The notes under the pieces: generated by a model
Databases searched by the model: none
Told to the model about the DNA's origin: nothing
The model's input: the letters and a program-made list of their open reading frames with translations, nothing else
Program-made: the position numbers and the translations under genes
Shown: positions 26,597-35,559 of the stretch, in pieces
How positions within the stretch are numbered: position 1 is the stretch's first letter
How the letters are laid out: each line of letters begins with the position of its first letter
From: Roseivirga sp. UBA6052
Lineage (GTDB): Bacteria > Bacteroidota > Bacteroidia > Cytophagales > Cyclobacteriaceae
Assembly (NCBI GenBank): GCA_002427755.1
Contig: DIYO01000007.1
Coordinates: forward strand, 1-64,000
Direction: 5' to 3'
DNA: 64,000 bases

Positions 26597-28117
26597 TTGC
26601 GAAGCAAAATATATCTCACCTTACTCCTCTTCATTCAAATAACTGCATTTGGTCAAGACGAGGGCTTCAATTTAATTTTTCCTTTACCAGAAAACACACT
26701 GATTAGTCTAGGAGAAGGCAGTCTGAACAATAAATCAGGTACCTGGATTGCATACAACGAGGATAGCACGTACTACCAAGTAGGTAAATATGCAGACAAT
26801 AGAAAGGAAGGTCTTTGGCGTGTTTACATAGACAGACAAGAACGTGCGAGACTCACCTATTCTTCGGATACATTACAGGGTAAGTATCTACTATTCTACC
26901 CTAATAAAGAAATGGCTGTCCTTACTTATTATAACAAAGGTGTTCTAGAAGGAAGCTGGGAAAGCTTTACGCCAAACGGAAGGAAATATGATTTTGGAAC
27001 CTTCAAAAATGGAAAGAAGGAATCGACATGGACGACATTTCATGCAAATAGTGTGGTCTCTCAAGTAGCTAATTATGAGAATGGTGAATTAAGTGGTGAA
27101 TTCAAAACATTCGATTCTTACGGAGACAAAGAAATAGACACTAATTACGAGAATGGACTTCTGAATGGTACATGGATAAAAACAGATTTTGAAGGAAGCA
27201 TACTAGAAAATGGTGAGTTTGTGCGAGGAAAAAGAAATGGTGAATGGACATACTATTTCGAAGGTGGAAGAAAATCAGCAGAAGAGTATTATCAGCAAGG
27301 GGTTAAAAATGGTTTATGGAAAGAATATCATTATAACGGCCGAATAGCAAGCGAAACTCAATACGTTAAGGATAAGATTGTAGGTACTGCAAAAACCTAT
27401 CACCCCAACCGAAAAGTTGAATCGGTTACACACTACAGACTTGGTGTTCCTGATAGCACATATGTAGAGTATTATGAAAATGGCTTACCCAGTATAGAAG
27501 GCACTTATCAACTAGGCCTCAAAGTGGGCCCTTGGAAATTCTACCATGAAAATGGCTTGATTTCAGAATTCGGTCAATATGAGATAAACCTTAAAACAGG
27601 CAATTGGAAGTTTTTCTCTGAATCCGGTCAATTAAGGAGCGAAGGGCAATATCAAAAAGATAAGGAAACGGGCCAATGGTTCAACTACTATGAAAATGGT
27701 AAGCTGGAGTCAATAGGCAACTACACCAAAGGAGAGAAAGATGGCCTGTGGGGTTATTTCCATAAAAAGGGAGAACTCATGAAAGAGGAAACATGGAGTC
27801 AAGGTAGACTAATGGAAATTTCAGATTTCAAAACAGACAGGGTTCGAAGTCTTTCCTCAGGAAGTCTATCCAAGGGTAATGGAATGGTTACCAACTACTT
27901 CCCTGATGGTACCAGATTCTCTGAAGGAGACTATAAGAACGGGATGCCTTCTGGAGAATGGAAGTTTTATGATGAAAGAGGAAGACTATTGACTATGGGT
28001 ACTCTTGTAGAAGGTGTGAAACAAGGTAGTTGGAAAATCTATTCATCCACTAGAAGAATAATTAAGACGGAAGTTTATGACAATGGTGTTTTGATTCAAG
28101 AGTCTACAAACAATTAA
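26597..28117 (+). CDS. Secreted YwqK/MORN-2 repeat protein (about 18 repeats)
   Basis: A 506-residue exported protein. The signal peptide MRSKIYLTLLLFIQITAFGQ begins at a TTG; no in-frame ATG lies nearby upstream, and this start gives a complete signal. The rest is about 18 units of some 23 residues with the pattern NG....G.Y..G...G.W..Y. Clear examples are KEGLWRVY, RNGEWTYY, KNGLWKEY, KVGPWKFY, KTGNWKFF and PSGEWKFY. The MORN-2/YwqK family is often labelled 'antitoxin' by automatic transfer, but no toxin gene is present here, so that label should not be used. A surface-exposed or periplasmic beta-ribbon scaffold is more likely. Confidence 0.85.
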   Translation: MRSKIYLTLLLFIQITAFGQDEGFNLIFPLPENTLISLGEGSLNNKSGTWIAYNEDSTYYQVGKYADNRKEGLWRVYIDRQERARLTYSSDTLQGKYLLFYPNKEMAVLTYYNKGVLEGSWESFTPNGRKYDFGTFKNGKKESTWTTFHANSVVSQVANYENGELSGEFKTFDSYGDKEIDTNYENGLLNGTWIKTDFEGSILENGEFVRGKRNGEWTYYFEGGRKSAEEYYQQGVKNGLWKEYHYNGRIASETQYVKDKIVGTAKTYHPNRKVESVTHYRLGVPDSTYVEYYENGLPSIEGTYQLGLKVGPWKFYHENGLISEFGQYEINLKTGNWKFFSESGQLRSEGQYQKDKETGQWFNYYENGKLESIGNYTKGEKDGLWGYFHKKGELMKEETWSQGRLMEISDFKTDRVRSLSSGSLSKGNGMVTNYFPDGTRFSEGDYKNGMPSGEWKFYDERGRLLTMGTLVEGVKQGSWKIYSSTRRIIKTEVYDNGVLIQESTNN

Positions 28118-28151
28118 GATGAGCCTTTAGTTGAATGTGAAATTTGTAGTA

Positions 28152-28313
28152 ATGGGATTATTCAGAAGAAAATCAGAGAAAGAAAAACTAGAGGCTAAAT
28201 ACCAAAAAATGATTGCTGAAGCTTATAAACTATCTCATACCGATAGAAAAGCTAGTGATTTGCTTACTGCAGAAGCAGACGAACTACTCAAGAAAATTGA
28301 GACAATGGACTAA
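28152..28313 (+). CDS. Small Lacal_2735-like protein (53 aa)
   Basis: MGLFRRKSEKEKLEAKYQKM starts at an ATG at 28152. An upstream in-frame TTG at 28131 is less likely. The protein is a charged helical hairpin (EAYKLSHTDRKASDLLTAEADELLKKIE) of a small family widespread in Flavobacteriia and Cytophagia with no known role. The family name is recalled, not searched. Its stop overlaps the convergent hydrolase gene by 4 bases. Confidence 0.75.
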   Translation: MGLFRRKSEKEKLEAKYQKMIAEAYKLSHTDRKASDLLTAEADELLKKIETMD

Positions 28314-29188
28314 AGTCCTTTAATCTCCTTAAGCATTCTTAGAATCTCAGCTTTTATCAACTCTTCCTCATTCCAAGGCAAGAAGTGATTTTGATTATCC
28401 AAGAATATGATACGTTTAGGCGCATTGACCAACATGCTATCAGCAAAAGGAGCATTACCCGGATGAACTAAGTCATCTTTACCTCCTTGTATTACCGTAC
28501 TTGGTATCTCAATTCCTTCCCAGAGTGGCAACATCAGTTCTAATTCTTCATCAAGAAATATCAATTCTTCATTTGAAATTCTAAATATTTTGGGCGCTAA
28601 GAATCCTATAATTGGCCATCTCATAGGCACTCTAAACCAATCTTCTTCCGGCTCTAATTCAGGATCGAGAGCTGGAGCGAGCATTATAATTCCATCAATG
28701 AGTTCAGGATAATCCATGGCCATTCTAGCCACAATTGGCCCGCCTAAAGAATGTCCTATTAGAATTCTAGGAGATGGAATCGCTTCAATCATAGGCTTCA
28801 TCAACATCGATTGCTCTTCCAGCGATTTTATAGGCTTCCCATAACTCGATTTACCAAACCCAGGTCTATCTGGAGCAACTATATTCGCTACGTTATAGAG
28901 CGTATCATAGTCAAAGTATCCAGCAAAAGCACTCCACGAACCCGGTGTACCATGTATAAAAACCAGACTAGCATCTTGGTTCATATCTTGATACATATAG
29001 TGCATTTCATACCCATCAACATCGTAAGTTTTGCTCACGGGTTTATGAGGGCGGTTTTCATAGAACTCTTCAAATTTCTTATCAGACATTGAAAAGCTGA
29101 AACAACCGCTCACGACTTGTGAAAGGATTATGATAAAGAGTATTGAACCCAAACAACCGAACCGAATACGCTTTTTCCAATTAGACAT
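28310..29188 (-). CDS. Alpha/beta hydrolase, membrane-anchored or exported
   Basis: A 292-residue alpha/beta-fold hydrolase. The oxyanion loop is FIHGTPGSW, the nucleophile elbow is IGHSLGG, the acid region is VIQGGKDDLVHP, and the His is in NQNHFLPWNEE. The N-terminus has a hydrophobic segment at about 11-29 (GCLGSILFIIILSQVVSGC) after basic residues, and it may be a lipoprotein signal (VVSGC). The substrate is unknown. It lies downstream of glnN on minus, but a terminator separates them. Confidence 0.83.
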   Translation of the reverse strand: MSNWKKRIRFGCLGSILFIIILSQVVSGCFSFSMSDKKFEEFYENRPHKPVSKTYDVDGYEMHYMYQDMNQDASLVFIHGTPGSWSAFAGYFDYDTLYNVANIVAPDRPGFGKSSYGKPIKSLEEQSMLMKPMIEAIPSPRILIGHSLGGPIVARMAMDYPELIDGIIMLAPALDPELEPEEDWFRVPMRWPIIGFLAPKIFRISNEELIFLDEELELMLPLWEGIEIPSTVIQGGKDDLVHPGNAPFADSMLVNAPKRIIFLDNQNHFLPWNEEELIKAEILRMLKEIKGL

Positions 29189-29205
29189 TATTGGAATTTA
29201 CGCAT

Positions 29206-29232
29206 AAAAAAACCACTCAGATGTCTGAGTGG
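29206..29232 (-). terminator. Rho-independent terminator after glutamine synthetase
   Basis: CCACTCAG and CTGAGTGG (8 of 8) flank a 4-base loop. On minus a run of seven T follows. It lies 26 bp after the glnN stop and 17 bp before the next gene's ATG. Confidence 0.9.
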
Positions 29233-29258
29233 CTTCATTTTTGGAAAATCTTTGATTC

Positions 29259-31421
29259 TTATCTTAAGAATAGCATTTCTCTATATTTCAATAGAGGCCA
29301 GTCTTCATCATCGATCAAGATCTCAAGTCTATCAACTGCATCTCTGATCTCATCAAAGTACTTGGCTTTCATTCTATCACAATATGCAATGGCTTTATCT
29401 CTTGAGTCTTCAATATCATTGATTTGAGCTCTCTCAGCATTCATCTCTGAAATCTTAGTCTGAATGGTATTTACGCAATCATTCACTTTAACCAACATCT
29501 CAGTCGCATGAGAATTATCAACACCAAATTCCTTCAGACCTCTTGCGTTATCCATTAGTTTATTCTGGAACTTCAAAGCAGCTGGAACTACTTGTGTTCT
29601 ACCAATCTCACTAATCAGTCTTGCCTCAATCTGAAGTTTCATGATATAATTTTCGTGCTGAATTTCATTTCTAGCTTCTAATTCAACAGCACTCATAACG
29701 CCAAACTCTTCAAAAATCGCCTTAGACTCATCAGATACATAAGCATCAAGAGCTCTTGCTGTATCTTTTACGTTAGGCAAACCTCTTTTCTCAGCTTCAT
29801 CGGCCCACTCTTGTGAATAACCATCTCCTTCAAAGCGAACAGCTTTAGAATCTTTAATGTAATCTCTCAAGACATTAACAATAGCAATTTTCTTGTCTTC
29901 ACCGCTATCTACTCTGTCGGTTACAACTTTGTAGAATTCTTTCAATTGCTTGGCAACAATTAGGTTCAATACAGTCATTGGCTCAGCAACGTTTTGGTCT
30001 GAACCTACTGCTCTGAACTCGAACTTGTTTCCAGTAAATGCGAATGGAGATGTTCTGTTTCTATCTGTATTATCTAATATGATTTGAGGAATCTTGTCGA
30101 TACCCAATTTCATATACATGTTATCACCTTTGTCTACTTTAATGTTACCATTATTCTCAAGCTCATCTAGCACTGCTGTTAAGTCAGAACCCAAGAAAAC
30201 AGACATGATAGCCGGAGGTGCTTCATTTGCCCCTAATCGGTGATCGTTTCCTGCTGATGCAATTGAGGCTCTTAAAAGACCAGAATTATCATGTATAGCT
30301 TTTATAGTGTTAACTAAATATGTCAAGAACTGAAGATTCTCTCTTGCACTTGAACTTGGTTGGAATACATTAACTCCAGTTGAAGTAATAAGAGACCAGT
30401 TATTGTGTTTACCGCTTCCATTCAATCCTGCAAAAGGCTTCTCATGGAATAACACCTTTAACGAATGTCTTTCAGCAACACGATCCATCACATCCATCAT
30501 TAATGAATTGTGGTCTGTTGCTACGTTGATATCTTCGAAAATTGGTGCTACCTCAAATTGCGCAGGAGCCACTTCATTGTGACGCGTAGAAACGGGAATA
30601 CCTAACTTCAAACATTCGATTTCGAAGTCTTTCATATAGTTGTAAACCCTACTCGGAATTGAACCGAAGTAATGATCATCTAATTGCTGACCTCTAGCAG
30701 GATGATGACCGAAAACAGTTCTACCCGCCATCACTAAATCTGGTCTGGCATTAAATAATGCTCTGTCAACCACAAAGTACTCTTGTTCACAACCTAAAGA
30801 AGCACTTACACGGTTTACATTTCTGTCGAAAAGCTGGCATACTTTGGTAGCAGCTTTGTCTACAGCCTCAACCGCTTTTAATAAAGGTGCCTTATAATCT
30901 AAGGCCTCACCTGTGTAAGACACGAAAATCGTTGGAATACAAAGCGTTCTGCCCCAAATGAATATCGGAGAACTTGGATCCCATGCTGTATAACCTCTAG
31001 CCTCAAAAGTAGAACGAATACCTCCATTAGGGAAAGAAGACGCATCAGGCTCTTGTTGTATTAATGCCGAACCTTTAAATACCTCAAGTCCTTTGTGCGC
31101 ATCATAAAATGCATCATGCTTTTCAGCAGTTGAGCCGGTTAACGGCTGGAACCAGTGTGTGTAGTGGGTAGTACCTTTAGAAATAGCCCATGTTTTTACT
31201 GCAGCTGCAATTTCATCAGCAGTTTCTACGTCTATTTTTTTACCCTTTTTAATAGCATACTCAACCTTCTTGAAGGTATCTGGAGCTAGCGTAGAACGCA
31301 TTTTCTCCATTGTGAAGACTTCCTCTGCAAAGAAATCAGAGATCTTGTCTGCCGGTGCGTAAACTCGGTCTGTAGTTCTATTTTGAACTACATTTAGAGC
31401 ACGTTGACGTTGGTTCGACAT
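29259..31421 (-). CDS. glnN: Glutamine synthetase type III
   Basis: A 720-residue enzyme, the size of the type III family and much longer than type I (about 470). It makes glutamine from glutamate, ammonia and ATP. Diagnostic stretches are YTHWFQPLTGSTAEKHDAF (the GSIII N-terminal domain), ASLGCEQEYFVVDR, RHNEVAPAQFEVAPIF, the ATP loop AGLNGSGKHNNWSL, and NEAPPAIMSVFLG. The ATG is at 31421, with an exact -7 element 31 bp upstream. It is divergent from mtaB. The family is typical of Bacteroidota and cyanobacteria. Confidence 0.96.
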   Translation of the reverse strand: MSNQRQRALNVVQNRTTDRVYAPADKISDFFAEEVFTMEKMRSTLAPDTFKKVEYAIKKGKKIDVETADEIAAAVKTWAISKGTTHYTHWFQPLTGSTAEKHDAFYDAHKGLEVFKGSALIQQEPDASSFPNGGIRSTFEARGYTAWDPSSPIFIWGRTLCIPTIFVSYTGEALDYKAPLLKAVEAVDKAATKVCQLFDRNVNRVSASLGCEQEYFVVDRALFNARPDLVMAGRTVFGHHPARGQQLDDHYFGSIPSRVYNYMKDFEIECLKLGIPVSTRHNEVAPAQFEVAPIFEDINVATDHNSLMMDVMDRVAERHSLKVLFHEKPFAGLNGSGKHNNWSLITSTGVNVFQPSSSARENLQFLTYLVNTIKAIHDNSGLLRASIASAGNDHRLGANEAPPAIMSVFLGSDLTAVLDELENNGNIKVDKGDNMYMKLGIDKIPQIILDNTDRNRTSPFAFTGNKFEFRAVGSDQNVAEPMTVLNLIVAKQLKEFYKVVTDRVDSGEDKKIAIVNVLRDYIKDSKAVRFEGDGYSQEWADEAEKRGLPNVKDTARALDAYVSDESKAIFEEFGVMSAVELEARNEIQHENYIMKLQIEARLISEIGRTQVVPAALKFQNKLMDNARGLKEFGVDNSHATEMLVKVNDCVNTIQTKISEMNAERAQINDIEDSRDKAIAYCDRMKAKYFDEIRDAVDRLEILIDDEDWPLLKYREMLFLR

Positions 31422-31451
31422 AATTTGTGATAATTAGGTTTAAATTTTGAC

Positions 31452-31459
31452 CAAAAGTA
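31452..31459 (-). promoter_or_regulatory. Bacteroidota-type -7 element for glnN
   Basis: On minus the sequence is TACTTTTG, an exact TAnnTTTG match. A TTTG at 31485-31482 (minus) lies 22 bp upstream, within the spacing range accepted for -33 elements. Confidence 0.6.
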
Positions 31460-31504
31460 CAACAATTACGTAATTCTCCATCAAATCAAGCTAAAATTAA
31501 TTGC

Positions 31505-31527
31505 AAAAACGGTTGCATTACGTTTTT
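31505..31527. promoter_or_regulatory. Inverted repeat upstream of glnN
   Basis: AAAAACG (31505-31511) and CGTTTTT (31521-31527) are perfect complements separated by 9 bases. They lie about 46 bp upstream of the glnN -7 element. A nitrogen-regulator operator is possible, but the arms are simple sequence. Confidence 0.3.
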
Positions 31528-31633
31528 ACACCTAAAAACACATTGTTTTAGCAATGAAATCAATGATTTCTACAAAAAACACCTGATTAAGCTTGAGTTT
31601 ATATCCAGACTTCTCTTTAGATAAAGAATTTTA

Positions 31634-31641
31634 TACCTTTG
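31634..31641 (+). promoter_or_regulatory. Bacteroidota-type -7 element for mtaB
   Basis: TACCTTTG is an exact TAnnTTTG match and ends 15 bp before the mtaB ATG. The leader would be only about 10 bases. A -33 TTG at normal spacing is not clear. Confidence 0.55.
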
Positions 31642-31656
31642 CAGGCCTTTAAAGAA

Positions 31657-32976
31657 ATGAGAAAAGTAGCCTTTTATACACTCGGTTGTAAACTGAATTT
31701 TTCAGAGACCTCAACTATTGCTAGGGGTTTTCAAGATAAAGGCTATGCGAAGGTTAACTTCACAGATGAACCTGACATCTTTATCATAAATACATGCAGC
31801 GTTACTGAAAACGCTGATAAGAAGTGTAAAAAGATTGTCAAAGAGGCAAACAAGATTAATCCTAACGGATATGTCGCCATTATTGGGTGCTACGCACAAC
31901 TGAAACCCAAAGAAATTTCTGAAATACCTGGGGTTGATGCTGTTCTTGGAGCGGCAGAGAAATTTAGACTCCATGAACTACTTGATGGCTTTGTAAAACC
32001 AGAGCAGACACAAGTGATTGCTTCTGAGATTCAGGAAGCCAAAGCATTCAATAATGCTTATTCTATTAATGATAGAACGAGAACTTTTCTCAAAGTACAA
32101 GATGGATGTAATTACCATTGTGCATTCTGTACAATTCCACTAGCAAGAGGAAAGAGCCGTAGTGACACCATAGAAAACATCTTAAAATCAGCCCATGAAA
32201 TAGCCGCTACTGATGTAAAAGAGGTAGTACTAACTGGAGTTAACATTGGCGATTTTGGAATTCAAGAAGGTAAAAGAAAAGAGCGATTTGTTGATTTAGT
32301 AAAAGCGCTTGATGAAGTTGAAGGGATAGAAAGGCTGAGGATTTCTTCTATTGAACCTAATTTGTTAACAAACGAGATTATCGAGTTCGTTAGCCAATCC
32401 AAAAGATTTGTACCACACTTCCACATTCCATTACAATCGGGCAATAACAAAACGTTGCGCAAGATGCGAAGGAGATACCTTCGCGAACTTTACGAAGAGC
32501 GCGTTGCCAAAATTAGACAGCTGATGCCTAATTGCTGTATTGGAGTAGATGTTATTGTAGGCTTCCCAGGTGAAACAGAAGAAAATTTCTTAGATACCTA
32601 TAACTTCTTAAACGAGCTGGACATCTCTTACTTACATGTTTTCACTTATTCTGAGAGAGCCAATACAGCTGCTACTGAAATGGAAAATCCCGTACCTTTA
32701 AAGGTTAGACAGCAACGTTCCAAAATGCTACGCATACTTTCTGATAAAAAACGAAGAGCGTTCTACGAGTCACAAATTGACACAACCCATACAGTGCTTT
32801 TCGAGGATGATGTTGAAGAGGGCATGATGCATGGATTTACTGAGAACTACGTGCGCGTAACGGCCAAATACGATCCTTTATTGATAAACGAATTAAAGAC
32901 CGTTACACTCACACAAATTAATGAGAAAGGAACTGTTGAGGTAACAGAACCCGAGTTGATCTACGAAGAACACTAG
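31657..32976 (+). CDS. mtaB: tRNA ct6A/t6A37 methylthiotransferase MtaB
   Basis: A 439-residue radical SAM enzyme that adds a methylthio group to threonylcarbamoyladenosine at position 37 of tRNA. The UPF0004 domain has its three cluster Cys at 11 (TLGCKLN), 47 (INTCSV) and 78 (IGCYA). The radical SAM Cys are 151, 155 and 158 in CNYHCAFC, and a C-terminal TRAM-like segment is present. The TLGCKLN N-terminus distinguishes MtaB from MiaB and RimO. The frame reaches back to a TTG at 31639, which overlaps the -7 element, so the ATG at 31657 is used. Confidence 0.94.
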   Translation: MRKVAFYTLGCKLNFSETSTIARGFQDKGYAKVNFTDEPDIFIINTCSVTENADKKCKKIVKEANKINPNGYVAIIGCYAQLKPKEISEIPGVDAVLGAAEKFRLHELLDGFVKPEQTQVIASEIQEAKAFNNAYSINDRTRTFLKVQDGCNYHCAFCTIPLARGKSRSDTIENILKSAHEIAATDVKEVVLTGVNIGDFGIQEGKRKERFVDLVKALDEVEGIERLRISSIEPNLLTNEIIEFVSQSKRFVPHFHIPLQSGNNKTLRKMRRRYLRELYEERVAKIRQLMPNCCIGVDVIVGFPGETEENFLDTYNFLNELDISYLHVFTYSERANTAATEMENPVPLKVRQQRSKMLRILSDKKRRAFYESQIDTTHTVLFEDDVEEGMMHGFTENYVRVTAKYDPLLINELKTVTLTQINEKGTVEVTEPELIYEEH

Positions 32977-32990
32977 TTCTTCCTTCACAA

Positions 32991-34106
32991 CTATTCTTGA
33001 TCATAAAGCAGCTCAATACCTTCTAGATTTTCAAAGGCGGCCATTACCCCCCATCCTCCAAAATTCTCTGAGACTACTATCCATAACTCGTTTTTTCCTT
33101 TTTCTAAATGCAAGAACACACTATCGAACAAACCCATTGTACCTAAGAAGCGATAATCTCTTGATCTAAAACCATCTTCTCCTCCGGCTATGATTTTATC
33201 ATTGAGATAGACTAATGCCCTATCGCTAAAACCATATTTTAACTTCTTTACTTGATCCTTATCTGATTCAATGATCAATCTTGCAATCAAGGTATTCTGA
33301 TCTTCAATCTGTCCTGCTCTTCTATTTAAATTGGCAAACCCTCTTGACTCTACAGAAATCTTCTTCCACTCAAGTTCCTTTTTAAATGCATTTGTCACTT
33401 TATACAAGGTCTGAAAATCAGACTCCTTCTTTAGGTCTGATACTTGCCAGGACTTTACATATTCGGCAGGCAACGGATTCGTGACTTTGGATTTACTAAC
33501 TAACTTAGGTTCAGTTGCTTTAGTAATTTTCAAATTTGAGTAACGTGCTCCAACAGGGCCACCACCCGACAACTGAATTGAACCAGAAACCACCTCTTCT
33601 TTTAAGTGAGGCATATAAAGCACTGGGGCATTCATATCGTTAATGAAAACTTCTGCTTCATTTTCAGCAATCACAATCTTTACATGATTCCAATCATTCA
33701 TGCTATACACTTTAGTGGTTGAGTACCCCTCTCCTACATACAGCTGCCATCCGGCATAGCCGTTATATACCGGTGTGTACTGCATGGCATCTGGATTGCC
33801 AGACTGATGAGGCCTAATGTAGAACTCTTCAAAGTTGTTTTGATCTTTCATTCTAAACCTCATACCAGGAAACCCCCGATCTGGGGTGATGTAAACATCG
33901 TATTCAATGATACCCCTTTTAAAATCTAATGGGACCTTTGGACTTGCTATGCCATTGAAAATGTGAAGGGTTTGCCGACCTTTTAGCGTATAGAAAGCAT
34001 GATTTTCAGCTTCTATATTCCAATTTGCCTCGGTAAAGGCAAGCGATTGTGCTGATACATTTCTTACTGTGACCAACACAAATAATAGATAAATGTAAGT
34101 TTTCAT
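32991..34106 (-). CDS. Secreted LamG/DUF1080-like beta-sandwich protein
   Basis: A 371-residue exported protein with the signal MKTYIYLLFVLVTVRNVSA from an ATG at 34106 (an upstream GTG at 34130 is less likely). Residues about 20-195 form a concanavalin-like domain of the DUF1080/3-keto-disaccharide hydrolase type: GIIEYDVYITPDRGFPGMRFRM, then NDWNHVKIVIAENEAEVFIND and GSIQLSGGGPVGARYSNLKI. The last 150 residues form a second beta-rich domain ending GGWGVMAAFENLEGIEL. It could bind or process glycans. It is divergent from a membrane sensor whose extracytoplasmic domain has the same kind of fold, across the phased TTCA array. Confidence 0.78.
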   Translation of the reverse strand: MKTYIYLLFVLVTVRNVSAQSLAFTEANWNIEAENHAFYTLKGRQTLHIFNGIASPKVPLDFKRGIIEYDVYITPDRGFPGMRFRMKDQNNFEEFYIRPHQSGNPDAMQYTPVYNGYAGWQLYVGEGYSTTKVYSMNDWNHVKIVIAENEAEVFINDMNAPVLYMPHLKEEVVSGSIQLSGGGPVGARYSNLKITKATEPKLVSKSKVTNPLPAEYVKSWQVSDLKKESDFQTLYKVTNAFKKELEWKKISVESRGFANLNRRAGQIEDQNTLIARLIIESDKDQVKKLKYGFSDRALVYLNDKIIAGGEDGFRSRDYRFLGTMGLFDSVFLHLEKGKNELWIVVSENFGGWGVMAAFENLEGIELLYDQE

Positions 34107-34151
34107 TCTATTGAGTTTTCCTCTAATCACGTAAAATGAAACTTAGAAGCT

Positions 34152-34211
34152 GATTCAGATCTATTCAAGTTCATTCATTCTCATTCATCTCAGTTCAAAT
34201 CGATTCAATCA
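34152..34211. repeat. Six-copy 10-bp phased TTCA array in the divergent promoter
   Basis: TTCA begins at 34154, 34164, 34174, 34184, 34194 and 34204, exactly 10 bp apart each time. It is preceded by A in five of six copies (ATTCA). The decamers are GATTCAGATC, TATTCAAGTT, CATTCATTCT, CATTCATCTC, AGTTCAAATC and GATTCAATCA. One helical turn per copy places every motif on the same DNA face. The array ends 15 bp before the start of the HTH-membrane sensor gene. Confidence 0.85.
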
Positions 34212-34213
34212 CG

Positions 34214-34221
34214 TATCTTTC
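34214..34221 (+). promoter_or_regulatory. Near-consensus -7 element for the sensor gene
   Basis: TATCTTTC differs from TAnnTTTG only at the last base. It ends 4 bp before the ATG at 34226 and directly follows the phased TTCA array, so the transcript would be leaderless or nearly so. Confidence 0.35.
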
Positions 34222-34225
34222 ATAT

Positions 34226-35494
34226 ATGAATGAGGACTTGATCTCTCTGTGCTTAAAAGAGATAGAAGAAAAACTGAGTTGGGTTTCTAGTGAAGATTGG
34301 CAAAACCAGGACTTCGAACTCTTGAGTGACTCTATCTTTGAAAAGAGTCAGGTTCGATTAAGTGTAACTACTTTAAAGCGTGTATGGGGAAAGGTCAATC
34401 ATAAAGGTGCGCCAAGTGTTACCACCTTAAATGCCCTTGCTCAATTTCTAGATTATCAGAATTGGAGTGACTACCGAAATCAGAATACTAATGATAAGTC
34501 CCCAAAAACTGTACAGTCAAAGCACTTTCCTTCAAAGTACTTGGTGAGTGTTGGCGGCCTAATGATTTTGTTCATGATCATCTTTGGCATTGCTCAACTG
34601 AACTCAGCTGGTAGTACCTCATCTCTAGACCTTCAAAGCATAACATTCAGTGCTCAACCCGTTACTAAAGGCTTACCCAACTCCGTATTGTTCGAATATT
34701 CTTATGGAAGTAATGAGATAAGTGAAGCTCAAATACAGCAGTCTTGGAATTCTAGATTAACATTTGACATTGACCCTACTAAAAACCAAGCAACAGCATT
34801 TTATTATTATCCAGGGTATTTTCAAGCTAAACTATTAGCAGATGGAGAGATAGTGAAAGAACAGGGTCTAAAAGTACCCACCAATGGTTGGATGGGTACT
34901 ATTGACCAAGATACCCGGCCCAGATACCTCTATGATGACGAATTGGTTAAGAACAATAGTCTATCTATTACAGATAAGCTCCTTAATGAGATCAAAGCTA
35001 AAGACAATGAAGAAGCTAGTTTATTGACTTACCACTACTTTGACGAACTACCTGAGATCTATAGCAATGATTTTACTTTCGAGACTAGGTTTTTAAATAA
35101 CTATAATAAGAGTAATGGTATTTGTAAAAGAGTTGAATTACTCGTGCATGGAGAAACTGGCGTTTATCTTATTCCATTTTCTATAGCCGGCTGTTCAAGT
35201 GAACTTGATTTGATCAATTCAGGTGATCAAGTCTATGGCAAGGAGAATGACCTGTCAATGTTTGGACTCAATACGGGAGAATGGATCAATTTCAAATTAG
35301 AGGTTGAAAATGGTTTGGCGCGATATTTTGTCAACAATACACAAGTATTCCAAAAGGAATTAGTCTATAACATTGGCCAATTAGTTGGTTTTAAAGTTCG
35401 ATTCGAAGGATCGGGTAAACTGGACCACATTAAATTGAATAATGATATGGGGGCTACATTTTGGGAAGACTTCAATGATCCCTCCATCCACTAA
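34226..35494 (+). CDS. Single-pass membrane regulator: HTH-like N-domain, PKD/LamG-like sensor
   Basis: A 422-residue protein with three parts. Residues 1-85 are a small helical domain (SVTTLKRVWGKVNHKGAPSV followed by TTLNALAQFLDYQNWSDY) with the look of a helix-turn-helix; similar N-domains occur in other Bacteroidota proteins, by recollection. Residues 105-126 are one membrane span. The remainder is extracytoplasmic. It has a PKD-like region at about 140-215 (FYYYPGYFQAKLLADG, PTNGWMGT) and a LamG-like region at about 240-420 (YHYFDELPEI, EWINFKLEVENGLARYFVNN, GFKVRFEGSGKLDHIKL). It would carry an outside signal straight to DNA, and the array just upstream is a candidate autoregulatory site. 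Function is inferred. Confidence 0.72.
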   Translation: MNEDLISLCLKEIEEKLSWVSSEDWQNQDFELLSDSIFEKSQVRLSVTTLKRVWGKVNHKGAPSVTTLNALAQFLDYQNWSDYRNQNTNDKSPKTVQSKHFPSKYLVSVGGLMILFMIIFGIAQLNSAGSTSSLDLQSITFSAQPVTKGLPNSVLFEYSYGSNEISEAQIQQSWNSRLTFDIDPTKNQATAFYYYPGYFQAKLLADGEIVKEQGLKVPTNGWMGTIDQDTRPRYLYDDELVKNNSLSITDKLLNEIKAKDNEEASLLTYHYFDELPEIYSNDFTFETRFLNNYNKSNGICKRVELLVHGETGVYLIPFSIAGCSSELDLINSGDQVYGKENDLSMFGLNTGEWINFKLEVENGLARYFVNNTQVFQKELVYNIGQLVGFKVRFEGSGKLDHIKLNNDMGATFWEDFNDPSIH

Positions 35495-35541
35495 ACCATT
35501 TTACCGACCTCTTACCTTCCGAGTCACATATCATTTTCATG

Positions 35542-35559
35542 AGTAGCGTTTAAGCTACT
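35542..35559 (+). promoter_or_regulatory. Hairpin with a 4-codon upstream ORF abutting the start at 35560
   Basis: AGTAGC and GCTACT pair perfectly around GTTTAA, and the next base is the A of the ATG. A mini-ORF (ATG at 35539, then AGT AGC GTT TAA) ends inside the loop. This could control translation of the small membrane protein. Confidence 0.4.

Noticed and set aside
26597..28117. Toxin-antitoxin system suggested by the YwqK family name
   Set aside because: No toxin-like ORF adjoins it, and the protein is exported with many repeats.
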